Source of the DNA: SVQP01 sp045594705
GTDB taxonomy: Bacteria > Bacillota > Clostridia > Oscillospirales > CAG-272
NCBI GenBank assembly: GCA_045594705.1
Contig: JAZNZB010000039.1
Coordinates: 1-14,444, forward strand
Direction of reading: 5' to 3'
DNA: 14,444 nt
The notes under the pieces are model-generated. The model worked only from the letters and a program-made list of their open reading frames with translations, searched no databases and was not told the DNA's origin. Shown one piece after another: positions 1-6,269 of the stretch (within the stretch, counting starts at the first letter, position 1; each line of letters begins with the position of its first letter). The position numbers and the translations under genes are program-made.

Positions 1-339
1 ATCTGCTTGCAGATAATTCCCCTGTGGGGACGGCTTATGTAAGTTGCCCGCATCGGGTTGTGTCATAAAAGAAACAACTTGAATAGTATCCCATAAGGGA
101 AAAGTCAGCGGAGCGGATGCGTGCCAAAAAGGCGTCCCCCCTGGGGAAGAGGACCCGCAGTGGAGCGAGAACGCAGTGAAGCGGAACGTCCGCGGGAAAA
201 GGGGCGGACCGGACACATTGGGAGAGTTTTATATCGTGAAATTATCCATCGAGAAAAGCAGAAATCTGTTCATAATCGAACAAATTCCTGCTATTTTTCC
301 GCTGATTTTTCAGCTCTATTTATTTTTCATACGTTCCCT
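1..339. other. Gene-free, hairpin-rich intergenic stretch
   Basis: No reading frame here has a convincing ribosome binding site or recognisable protein. The first 100 bases carry several short perfect inverted repeats: ATCTGC-tt-GCAGAT at 1-14, TCCCC-tgt-GGGGA at about 18-30, CCCG-cat-CGGG at about 47-57, and TCCC-ataa-GGGA near 89-100. AAGTTG at 41-46 and CAACTT at 75-80 enclose one of them. Further right, a purine-rich segment has GTCCGC (188-193) facing GCGGAC (204-209). The appearance is of degenerate intergenic repeat DNA, possibly the edge of an element that continues beyond the window. A plus-strand frame crossing it runs antisense into the GH3 gene and is not believed. Confidence 0.6.
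253..299. terminator. Possible AT-rich terminator hairpin after the GH3 gene
   Basis: Arms at 257-271 and 278-292 pair at 13 of 15 positions around a 6-nt loop (ATAATC); AGCAG and GTTC begin and end the left arm. The stem is bordered by GAAA on the left and ATTTTTC on the right, so a U-rich tail follows it in both directions. It lies 48 nt past the stop of the minus-strand operon and is the only terminator-like structure found there. The stem is weak in GC, which limits confidence. Confidence 0.45.
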
Positions 340-1341
340 TTACCGGGGAATCCGTGCCTTGAGCGCAAGGATCTTGCGCACGGCATTGTCGATCATCTCT
401 TCGGGGATGGTGCCGTCCTTGACTGCCTCCAGCACGGCGGGGTACTGCTTTTCATAAGAGGAGCAGCAAAGCAGGTCGTTGCCCGAAAGCACTGCCTGCA
501 CCGCGCTTGCGCGGTCACCGGTGTAGAGCGTGATGGCGTTCATGTCCAAAGAATCGGTAATGATCAGACCCTCAAAGCCCATCTGCTCGCGGAGCAGCCG
601 ATGTACGGCGGGGGAAAGAGAGGCAGGGATCTCTGCGTCCATGCAGCTGACCATGTTATGCGCAACCATGATCACGGGCGCGCCTGCGGCAATGCCTGCA
701 CGGAAGGGTTCGAGGTCGCGCGTCAGAAAGGTTTCCATATCGCGGTCGTCGCGTGCGATCTGCGTATGCGTGTCTACGTTGTCGCCGTAGCCGGGGAAAT
801 GCTTCAGGCTTCCCACAATACCCTTTTGGTTCATGGCCGTGACCACCGTGGTAATAAACTCGGCAGCCTCCCCGGGGTCACCCGAGGCGGTGCGCTTGAA
901 GATAAAGCAATCGGGATTGCTTGACATGTCGCAAACGGGCGCATAGTTGAAATTGACGCCCAGATCCAAAAGCAGGTCAGCCTTTTCCAGGGAGTCCTCG
1001 CGCACGGCGTCCATGCCGCCCTTGGCGATCAGCTCACGGGGAGAGGGAAAGGGCTTTGCGCGGAATGCGGGATATTTGGAGGCGCGCACCACCGTACCGC
1101 CCTCGCAGTCAACGGCGATAAACATGGGAACGGGCGAGACCGCCTGATAAGAGGCGAGCAGCGCACGCACGTCGTCCGGTGTGCGGTTGGCAAAGTCCAC
1201 TGCGTACAAGGTAAATCCGCCGATGTGATAATCGGTGACTGCCTTCATGGCCACCTCGTCGTCCTGCGGACGGCGCACGACAAACATCTGACCGATCTTT
1301 TGCTCAAGTGTCAGCGAAGCGAGTACCTGTTCAACGTTCAT
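340..1341 (-). CDS. nagZ: Glycoside hydrolase family 3, NagZ-type beta-N-acetylglucosaminidase
   Basis: The 333-residue product is a single-domain GH3 TIM barrel. Visible motifs are DCEGG (78-82), the family signature KHFPGYGD (180-187), an Asp-x-His pair at D190/H192, which is the acid/base dyad specific to NagZ-type enzymes, and ITDSLDM, whose D263 is the expected nucleophile. NagZ removes terminal N-acetylglucosamine from muropeptides or glycans by a glycosyl-enzyme mechanism. No signal peptide is present, so it probably acts in the cytoplasm. The start is set by AAGGAGG six bases before the ATG at 1341; an in-frame ATG at 1380 would overlap the upstream gene and lacks such a site. It is the last gene of a four-gene operon, 10 nt after the carboxypeptidase gene. 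The family is secure; the exact substrate is inferred. Confidence 0.88.
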   Translation of the reverse strand: MNVEQVLASLTLEQKIGQMFVVRRPQDDEVAMKAVTDYHIGGFTLYAVDFANRTPDDVRALLASYQAVSPVPMFIAVDCEGGTVVRASKYPAFRAKPFPSPRELIAKGGMDAVREDSLEKADLLLDLGVNFNYAPVCDMSSNPDCFIFKRTASGDPGEAAEFITTVVTAMNQKGIVGSLKHFPGYGDNVDTHTQIARDDRDMETFLTRDLEPFRAGIAAGAPVIMVAHNMVSCMDAEIPASLSPAVHRLLREQMGFEGLIITDSLDMNAITLYTGDRASAVQAVLSGNDLLCCSSYEKQYPAVLEAVKDGTIPEEMIDNAVRKILALKARIPR

Positions 1342-1351
1342 AGCGTCCTCC

Positions 1352-2095
1352 TTAGTCCAATTCGCCAAGATATTCTTCAAGTGTCAAGCCCTGCTCGTAG
1401 ATCTCGGTTGCTGCCTTGACGCCCACAAAGCGATAGTGCCAGGGCTCGTAGGAATAGCCGGTGATGTGTGTTTTGTCTGCGGGATAGCGAAGAATAAAAC
1501 CAAAGTGGTGGGCATTGGCAACCAGCCATTCATAGGCGGGATTTTGCGCAAAGGTCTCGTCTAAGGAAACGTAGTTGACGCTGATCAGGTCGATCACGTC
1601 GCCTGTGTGGTGCTCGCTGGTGCCCGGGGCAGCCGAGTAGGTCAGCACCTGCTGCTCGGCCTGTTGTCTTGTCCAGTCGGGATGAGCGGTCATTTCCTGC
1701 TCGACGTAGGTGTTGAACAGAGACTGTTGGTATGAGTAGGAGCGGTAGCCGCTGGTGACCACGATATCGGTATATCCGCGCGCATGCAGCTCCTTGATCA
1801 AAGCCTCGGTAGCCATGGCGGGATATTTGCGCAGCTCGATCTCTTTGCCGTAAAGCGTCATGGTGTTGTCCAGCTTGACCAGATCGGCAGGCGCGTAATG
1901 CTCGCCCGAGGGGTGTGTTTTATTGAGCAGGACCAGATACTGCTTGTCTGTGGTGTTGATATATTTGGAATAAGGCTTCATATCTATGCTGTAATCGTAA
2001 TTTGAGATAGGGGTGTTTGTATCGGTGCATGCGCCCGTAAGGCAGCAAAAGCACAGCGCAAGGCAAAGCAGAGCTATCATGTGTTTGATGTTCAT
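1352..2095 (-). CDS. VanY/D-Ala-D-Ala carboxypeptidase family lipoprotein
   Basis: The 247-residue product has a hydrophobic N-terminus ending in LTGAC, giving a probable lipidated Cys23, so it should be anchored outside the membrane. The M15B-type catalytic domain follows: SGYRSYSYQQSLF (115-127), the zinc motif SEHHTGDVID (160-169, ligands H162 and D169), and EPWHYRF (217-223, catalytic E217 and ligand H220). Such enzymes remove the terminal D-alanine from peptidoglycan stem peptides. Vancomycin resistance is not implied, because no van regulatory or ligase genes are nearby. The start at 2095 has AAGGAGA upstream. It lies 12 nt after mnmM and 10 nt before the GH3 gene, so the three are almost certainly cotranscribed. 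The threonine at lipobox position -3 is slightly atypical. Confidence 0.9.
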   Translation of the reverse strand: MNIKHMIALLCLALCFCCLTGACTDTNTPISNYDYSIDMKPYSKYINTTDKQYLVLLNKTHPSGEHYAPADLVKLDNTMTLYGKEIELRKYPAMATEALIKELHARGYTDIVVTSGYRSYSYQQSLFNTYVEQEMTAHPDWTRQQAEQQVLTYSAAPGTSEHHTGDVIDLISVNYVSLDETFAQNPAYEWLVANAHHFGFILRYPADKTHITGYSYEPWHYRFVGVKAATEIYEQGLTLEEYLGELD

Positions 2096-2107
2096 CGAGC
2101 GTTCTCC

Positions 2108-2662
2108 TTACGGTTTGGTTTCCACCATCAGAAAATAGGGCGAGGTGGGGGAATTGATGATCTGTACGCGCGTCACGCACACCTTGAAGCGAGAAAGCGA
2201 CGCCAGATATTCGCAAACCAGCTTGCCCTCCTCGTCGCCCTCCTTATGACCGGGATAGATGGCAATGTTGAGAATGCCGTCGCGGTCCAAAAGCTCAATG
2301 GCGTCGCGGATGGCGGGCAGGGTGGTCTCTCGCATGGTGGTAATGGACTTATCGCCGCCCGGCAGCCAGCCGAGGTTGAACATACCCACGCGGAAGGGGG
2401 TACCCACATATTGCTTGAGGTTATGATGCGAGTCGTGGATGAGTGTGACGTTATCGGGACAGCCCTCGTCTGCAAGGGTTTTGCGGGTGGAGTCCAATGC
2501 TTGCTGTTGAATATCAAAGGCATATACGTGGCCGCTCGGGCCCACTGCCTTGGAAAGGTAGGCTGTGTCGTGACCGTTGCCCATGGTGAAATCCACCACG
2601 GTGTCACCCTCCTTGATGTGATTGCCGATAAAAAGCTTATGTAATGAAAGCAGGTCGATCAT
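2108..2662 (-). CDS. mnmM: tRNA 5-(aminomethyl)-2-thiouridine methyltransferase MnmM (YtqB family)
   Basis: The 184-residue product matches the small class I SAM-dependent methyltransferases of the YtqB/MnmM family. Visible features are the SAM-binding motif VVDFTMGNGHDT (about 22-33), the following acidic loop VYAFDIQ (46-52), the hallmark MFNLGWLPGGDKSI (about 94-107) and IYPGHKEGDEE (about 136-146), and a C-terminal NSPTSPYF block. In Bacillus-type bacteria MnmM makes mnm5s2U34 from nm5s2U34 in tRNA wobble positions. The start at 2662 is preceded by AAGGAA, which overlaps the TAA of the DUF6062 gene, suggesting translational coupling. The housekeeping role seems unrelated to its cell-wall neighbours. 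The family assignment is firm and comes from recalled motif knowledge. Confidence 0.9.
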   Translation of the reverse strand: MIDLLSLHKLFIGNHIKEGDTVVDFTMGNGHDTAYLSKAVGPSGHVYAFDIQQQALDSTRKTLADEGCPDNVTLIHDSHHNLKQYVGTPFRVGMFNLGWLPGGDKSITTMRETTLPAIRDAIELLDRDGILNIAIYPGHKEGDEEGKLVCEYLASLSRFKVCVTRVQIINSPTSPYFLMVETKP

Positions 2663-2677
2663 AGTGTGTTGTATTCC

Positions 2678-3379
2678 TTAGCCTTTCTTAGGTTTGTCGC
2701 CTTTATGCAGATCCGAGCGCAGGAATTTGAAGGCACGCTCCACAGCGTCCTTGGAATTGTACCAGGGCTCGTCGTCATAGCGATAGTCGAATTTCTTGCA
2801 GAACCAGCTGACGTCCTCGCGCAGCTCGTCAAAATACGTCAGCTCGACCGATTCACAGTCGTCGATAAACGAGCCGACCTTTTTTCTGGGCAGACGGGTC
2901 TGACCGTATTGCAGCATTTTTTTATAGTGCGGCAGGCAGAAATAGGGCTGAGCCTTGAGCTTGGCGGGGAAATCCTCGTCAGTACCCCACAAAAGCACGG
3001 CAGTTGCCACCATGTGCTCAAAATGAAATGCAATTCGATTGCAAACGTAGCAGGTGCCCTCCAGCTTGTCAATGCGCTTTGCACTTCTGGCAGGGTTGCC
3101 CGAGATCTCTTTGCGCAGCTGATCCAGATGACTTTCCAGTGTCAGTGCCATGCCAAGGCGGTTCTTGCGCACAAACATCATATCGTAATGCGTACGGCAA
3201 AAGCCCTCCTCGTTGGTGCGGATGCGGATATCCGGCTCCATCATGGAGGCACCAAGGATCAGGTCCAGCTCGTTTTCCTCCAGCTTGTTGTAAATGGCGC
3301 AAAAGGGGCAGCCGAGCGAATGATCGGCAGCAGAGGCTTCAAATGCCTCGTTGACGGGTATGGTATAAATCTGTTCCAT
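2678..3379 (-). CDS. DUF6062-like Cys/His-rich protein of unknown function
   Basis: The 233-residue soluble protein has no signal peptide. It contains two repeats of the same metal-site pattern: CPFC (C24, C27) with CRTH (C61, H64), and CYVC (C110, C113) with CLPH (C148, H151). Each half therefore offers three Cys and one His, as expected for two structural zinc sites in an internally duplicated fold. The opening IYTIPVNEAFE and the overall pattern resemble the DUF6062 family of Clostridia, whose function is not known to me. The start at 3379 has GGAGG eight bases away. It is the first gene of the operon with mnmM, the carboxypeptidase and the GH3 gene, directly behind a recognisable promoter. 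The charged C-terminus ends in KGDKPKKG. Confidence 0.78.
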   Translation of the reverse strand: MEQIYTIPVNEAFEASAADHSLGCPFCAIYNKLEENELDLILGASMMEPDIRIRTNEEGFCRTHYDMMFVRKNRLGMALTLESHLDQLRKEISGNPARSAKRIDKLEGTCYVCNRIAFHFEHMVATAVLLWGTDEDFPAKLKAQPYFCLPHYKKMLQYGQTRLPRKKVGSFIDDCESVELTYFDELREDVSWFCKKFDYRYDDEPWYNSKDAVERAFKFLRSDLHKGDKPKKG

Positions 3380-3411
3380 GAAGTCCTCCGGAAAGCAAAA
3401 TCTATCGTTTT

Positions 3412-3441
3412 ATTATAGCATGCCGCGCATGTCGCATGCAA
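3412..3441 (-). promoter_or_regulatory. Sigma-A promoter of the DUF6062-mnmM-vanY-nagZ operon
   Basis: Read on the minus strand: -35 TTGCAT (3436-3441), 18-nt spacer, -10 TATAAT (3412-3417), with TGC just upstream of the -10 (extended -10). The spacer carries three copies of GCATG, two of them as the palindrome GCATGC (3418-3423 and 3434-3439), which abut the -10 and overlap the -35. This could be an operator. The leader to the start at 3379 would be about 25 nt. Confidence 0.72.
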
Positions 3442-3455
3442 GTGTATTTTGTAAA

Positions 3456-4532
3456 TTATTGCGCTCTGAAATAAGTGTCTGCCAGGCTGTTGAAAAACAG
3501 TCTGCGCGTGCGGAAGAGCCCTGTTTTGTCGCGTCCGAAATGTACGGCGTTGGTCAGGATCATGGCCCACAGGCGACTGTCTCTGTCCACGTAAAGCGCA
3601 GTTCCCGTAAAGCCGGTGTGGCCGTAGCTGCCCTCGGAGAACAAAGCTCCCGTCAGCGTAGAAAAGCTTGGGGTGAGCTGGAAGCCGAGGCCGCGGTTTT
3701 CGTTTTTGCCGGGGGTTGCGTTATAAATGGCCTTTTCAAAGGTGCGCGGATTGAGATAAAGCCCCTTGTCGCACCTGCCGCCCGAGGCGATCATACGCGC
3801 AAAGCGGATCATATCGTCAAGCGAGGAGAAAACACCCGCATTGCCCGAAACGCCGCCCATAAAGGATGCGTTTTCGTCGTGCACGCGTCCGCACAGGTAT
3901 TCTTGATGCAGGGAAGAAAATTCGGTCGTGACCACGTTTTGGGTGGTGGGATTGTAACAGGTGTGATGCATACCCAGCGGCTCAAATACCTCGCGGCGTG
4001 CAAGCTCGTCCAAGGGGGCACCGCCAACCTGTTCAAGGATCTTTTGCAAAAGGATATATCCCATGCAAGAATAGTGCACCTGTTCCCCCGGTTCACACCA
4101 GGGCTTGGAACGCAAAATTATGTCAACCGCCTGCGCGGGATCATTGGTCAGCGTCCAGAGTGGAATATGCGGGGTCAGACCCGAATTGTGGTGCATGAGA
4201 TTGCGCACGGTCACGTCACCGCGGCCTGCAGGTGCGTCGGCGGGAATCTCAAAATAGCGGGAAAGCGTGTCCGAGAGCTCAAGCTCGCCTCTCTCGATCA
4301 TGCGCAAAGCAACCATGGTAGTGGACACCAGCTTGGAAAGAGAAGCCAGATCAAACAGCGTCTCGCGCTCCAAGGGCAGGGGAGTCGGGTTGACCCGGCG
4401 GTTGCCCATATATCCGCTGTCAAGCAGCGCGTCTCCCTGTCCAATGGCGTAGGCGATACACGGATATGCGCCCTCGTCAAGGCCGTTTTGCAGGATGCGG
4501 ACAGAGCGGGAAAAATCGGGATTGTGTTGCAT
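3456..4532 (-). CDS. Class C beta-lactamase-like serine hydrolase (COG1680 type)
   Basis: The 358-residue product has the penicillin-recognising fold. The SxxK motif is S64-LS-K67 in DLASLSKLVS, the third motif is H305-T306-G307, and LMHHNSGL (112-119) and AGVFSSLDDMIRFARM (about 232-247) are typical of esterase/amidase-like members. The second motif reads Y154-S-C156, where Tyr-x-Asn is usual. No signal peptide is visible, so it probably acts in the cytoplasm and is unlikely to confer beta-lactam resistance. Bacillus subtilis AmiE, a muropeptide amidase encoded next to NagZ, belongs to this superfamily, so a cell-wall recycling role is plausible here beside NagZ-type and VanY-type genes; that is inference. 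The start has AAGGAGA. No terminator separates it from the next operon, so read-through is possible. Confidence 0.85.
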   Translation of the reverse strand: MQHNPDFSRSVRILQNGLDEGAYPCIAYAIGQGDALLDSGYMGNRRVNPTPLPLERETLFDLASLSKLVSTTMVALRMIERGELELSDTLSRYFEIPADAPAGRGDVTVRNLMHHNSGLTPHIPLWTLTNDPAQAVDIILRSKPWCEPGEQVHYSCMGYILLQKILEQVGGAPLDELARREVFEPLGMHHTCYNPTTQNVVTTEFSSLHQEYLCGRVHDENASFMGGVSGNAGVFSSLDDMIRFARMIASGGRCDKGLYLNPRTFEKAIYNATPGKNENRGLGFQLTPSFSTLTGALFSEGSYGHTGFTGTALYVDRDSRLWAMILTNAVHFGRDKTGLFRTRRLFFNSLADTYFRAQ

Positions 4533-4563
4533 GGCACGCGTCTCCTTATCATGACTTTTCTTT

Positions 4564-4592
4564 ATTATACAACATTTTTACCGTTTGCTCAA
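4564..4592 (-). promoter_or_regulatory. Sigma-A promoter of the beta-lactamase-like gene
   Basis: Read on the minus strand: -35 TTGAGC (4587-4592), 17-nt spacer, -10 TATAAT (4564-4569). It sits back to back with the plus-strand promoter of the DUF975 gene, 38 nt apart, so the two may share regulation. Confidence 0.72.
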
Positions 4593-4630
4593 TAGGGAAA
4601 GGCAAAAAAATCCCCGCGGCCTGTCGAATC

Positions 4631-4659
4631 TTGACAGCGCGGAGCAGGTGTGCTATAAT
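4631..4659 (+). promoter_or_regulatory. Consensus sigma-A promoter of the DUF975 gene
   Basis: TTGACA (4631-4636), 17-nt spacer, TATAAT (4654-4659), with TGC before the -10. Both hexamers are perfect. The start of transcription should be near 4666, which rules out the upstream in-frame ATG at 4661 and supports translation from 4688. Confidence 0.9.
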
Positions 4660-4687
4660 AATGACATTATCTTCATCGGAGGCAAAA

Positions 4688-5260
4688 ATGAAATCGACAC
4701 AGATCAAGCGAAAGGCAAAAAAAGCATTACAGGGGAATTGGTTTGGTGCGATCGCGATATTTGTGCTGTTTGTTGTTTTGGCGGTTGCGCTGGAGATGAC
4801 GGGCATCGGGGCGCTGTTTACGGGAGTGATAGCCTTTGGTTATGCGGCGTTTTGTCTGGAGCTGGTCAAAACCAAGAAAGCCAAGATCGGTGCGTTTTTT
4901 GGCGGCATGTTCAAGAAGTTTTTCAAAAAATGGGGAGCATCACTGCTCATGGGGCTCTATCTTTGCCTGTGGTCGCTGCTGCTTCTGATCCCCGGTATCG
5001 TCAAGTCCTATTCGTATTCCATGACCTATTATATTTTGCAGGAAAAGCCGGATATGGGTGTGAATGAGGCTATTACCAAGAGCCGCGAGATCATGAACGG
5101 CCACAAATGGCAGCTGTTTTGTCTGGATCTTTCCTTTATCGGATGGATGCTTTTGAGCGTTGTGACGCTGGGAATCGCTCTGTTTTACGTATGGCCTTAC
5201 TACAGTGCAGCCAGAGCCCAGTTTTATCGGGAGATCAAAAAGGGTGCAAAAAAAGCGTGA
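4688..5260 (+). CDS. DUF975 family integral membrane protein
   Basis: The 190-residue protein opens with a Lys-rich segment (MKSTQIKRKAKKALQGNW) and has hydrophobic helices at about 20-38, 42-58, 84-104 and 146-168. Diagnostic DUF975 features are IPGIVKSYSYSMTYYIL (101-117), the loop with SREIMNGHKWQLF (132-144), SFIGW (149-153) and WPYYSAARAQFY (169-180). The function of the family is unknown. The start is chosen from GGAGG five bases before the ATG at 4688 and from the promoter position. It is monocistronic: consensus promoter in front and a strong bidirectional hairpin 15 nt after the stop. The perfect promoter suggests high basal expression. Confidence 0.9.
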   Translation: MKSTQIKRKAKKALQGNWFGAIAIFVLFVVLAVALEMTGIGALFTGVIAFGYAAFCLELVKTKKAKIGAFFGGMFKKFFKKWGASLLMGLYLCLWSLLLLIPGIVKSYSYSMTYYILQEKPDMGVNEAITKSREIMNGHKWQLFCLDLSFIGWMLLSVVTLGIALFYVWPYYSAARAQFYREIKKGAKKA

Positions 5261-5275
5261 ATACATAAATAAAAC

Positions 5276-5310
5276 AAAAAAGAAGAGACAGTGAAGTCTC
5301 TTCTTTTTTT
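5276..5310. terminator. Bidirectional Rho-independent terminator
   Basis: A perfect 14-bp stem (arms 5276-5289 and 5296-5309; core GAAGAGAC / GTCTCTTC) with loop AGTGAA. The outer pairs are A on the left and T on the right, so a U tract follows the stem on either strand. It sits between the stops of two convergent genes and can serve both. Confidence 0.92.
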
Positions 5311-5313
5311 GAA

Positions 5314-5649
5314 TCAGAACAGGGAAGCAAATACACCGAGGTAAGACAGGACAATGATTGCCACAATGCCGAGTACGGTGAACACAGCGGAAACGATGCA
5401 AAGGATCAGACCGATGGTCGAGGTGATCTTTGCAGCCTTTTTCATGCCGCATGCGGGTGTTGTCTTGACCAGAACCTTGGCTACGATGGAAGCTACCAGA
5501 GAGAGCAACCATGCAAAGGGAATGTAGTTGCAGATCGGCAGATTCAGTACGATGGAAACGATACCGAGGATCATACCAACGATATTCTTGGTGTTCTTTT
5601 GGGGTTTTTCCTCTACGATCGGTTCTTCATCCCAAATATTGTCGTTCAT
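5314..5649 (-). CDS. Small DUF4190-like membrane protein
   Basis: The 111-residue protein has a short acidic N-terminus (MNDNIWDEEPIVEEKPQK) and two or three hydrophobic segments (about 22-38, 42-60 and 75-108). The pattern NIVGMILGIVSIVLN followed by a turn and a second helix recalls DUF4190-type small membrane proteins, but no residue is diagnostic. AGGAGG precedes the ATG at 5649. It follows a second small membrane protein gene with a 56-nt gap and may be cotranscribed with it; no clear promoter was seen in that gap, only a weak TTGTAA/TATAAA combination. Its stop lies 4 nt from the bidirectional terminator. Function unknown. Confidence 0.75.
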   Translation of the reverse strand: MNDNIWDEEPIVEEKPQKNTKNIVGMILGIVSIVLNLPICNYIPFAWLLSLVASIVAKVLVKTTPACGMKKAAKITSTIGLILCIVSAVFTVLGIVAIIVLSYLGVFASLF

Positions 5650-5705
5650 AATAAACCTCCTGAACAGAATTTATATGTATGTTTATACATCAAGGATTGG
5701 GGGGC

Positions 5706-6080
5706 TTACAAAAGCACCAGGATCAGCACGGTGATGATGGCAGCAGCAATGATAAAGTAGATCAAAAGCAGGATCACGATCACCCAGGCAAGTGCGATCA
5801 GCAAAGAGACGAGCATGAGTGAAGCGCGGATCGAAAGGCTGATGATGGCGCAGATCTGACCTGCCCTGGTCATTGCGCTGTTTCCGTAGGGTTGTTTTTT
5901 TCGCGCGGGGCGCACCAAAATCAGTGCTACTATGGCAAAAACGATTCCGAAAAATTTGCCAAACGGAAAGATCCCCAAGCATCCAAGCAGCGAAAGAATG
6001 CCGAAGATCATGCAAAGCAAGGCGGGCACGTTGAACGGCTTTTTTTCCTTTTTGAACAGATCCTTGTAAATATCTGCCAT
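5706..6080 (-). CDS. Small DUF4190-like membrane protein
   Basis: The 124-residue protein has a basic N-terminal stretch (DLFKKEKKPF), two hydrophobic segments at about 17-35 and 40-56, a polar loop with RPARKKQPYGNSAMTRAGQI, then a long hydrophobic C-terminus (about 73-124) rich in Ile, Leu and Val. The loop with a small-residue motif before the next helix resembles DUF4190-type proteins. It shares layout with the gene downstream, so the two may be distant paralogues. AAGGAGG precedes the ATG at 6080, and a good promoter lies 35 nt further upstream. Function unknown. Confidence 0.72.
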   Translation of the reverse strand: MADIYKDLFKKEKKPFNVPALLCMIFGILSLLGCLGIFPFGKFFGIVFAIVALILVRPARKKQPYGNSAMTRAGQICAIISLSIRASLMLVSLLIALAWVIVILLLIYFIIAAAIITVLILVLL

Positions 6081-6114
6081 CCGCTCGCCTCCTTTTACTC
6101 TTGGCTTAACCTAT

Positions 6115-6143
6115 ATTATACATGATTTTTGCCGAGAATGCAA
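6115..6143 (-). promoter_or_regulatory. Sigma-A promoter of the small membrane protein pair
   Basis: Read on the minus strand: -35 TTGCAT (6138-6143), 17-nt spacer ending in TG, -10 TATAAT (6115-6120). The hexamers are identical to those of the promoter at 3412-3441. Confidence 0.78.
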
Positions 6144-6171
6144 GAGGTTTTTGAAAAAATTGCATATGTTC

Positions 6172-6201
6172 TCATATTTGAACGCACAGCATGCATATCT
6201 T
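6172..6201 (+). promoter_or_regulatory. Sigma-E-like sporulation promoter upstream of the SipL-like gene
   Basis: TCATATT (6172-6178), 15-nt spacer, CATATCTT (6194-6201). This fits the sigma-E pattern of an ATATT -35 and a CATACAnT-like -10 at the usual spacing, and the neighbouring gene belongs to a family known to be mother-cell expressed. A competing sigma-A reading, TTGAAC (6178-6183), 17 nt, TATAAC (6201-6206), overlaps the same bases and cannot be excluded. Confidence 0.5.
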
Positions 6202-6269
6202 ATAACGAGAAAAAAGAGTTCCCGCAAGGCACAGGACTTGTAAGAACCGGAAAAGGAGAATGATTGGGG

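Noticed and set aside
121..924. 267-codon plus-strand frame from the left intergenic region into the GH3 gene
   Set aside because: Basic low-complexity translation, no ribosome binding site, and it overlaps the antisense of a conserved enzyme.
1352..2095. Vancomycin resistance gene vanY
   Set aside because: The family is shared by ordinary D,D-carboxypeptidases; no vanR, vanS, vanH, vanA or vanX-like genes are in the window.
3378..4595. 405-codon plus-strand open frame opposite the serine hydrolase
   Set aside because: Antisense shadow; the minus strand has SxxK and HTG motifs, promoter and ribosome binding site.
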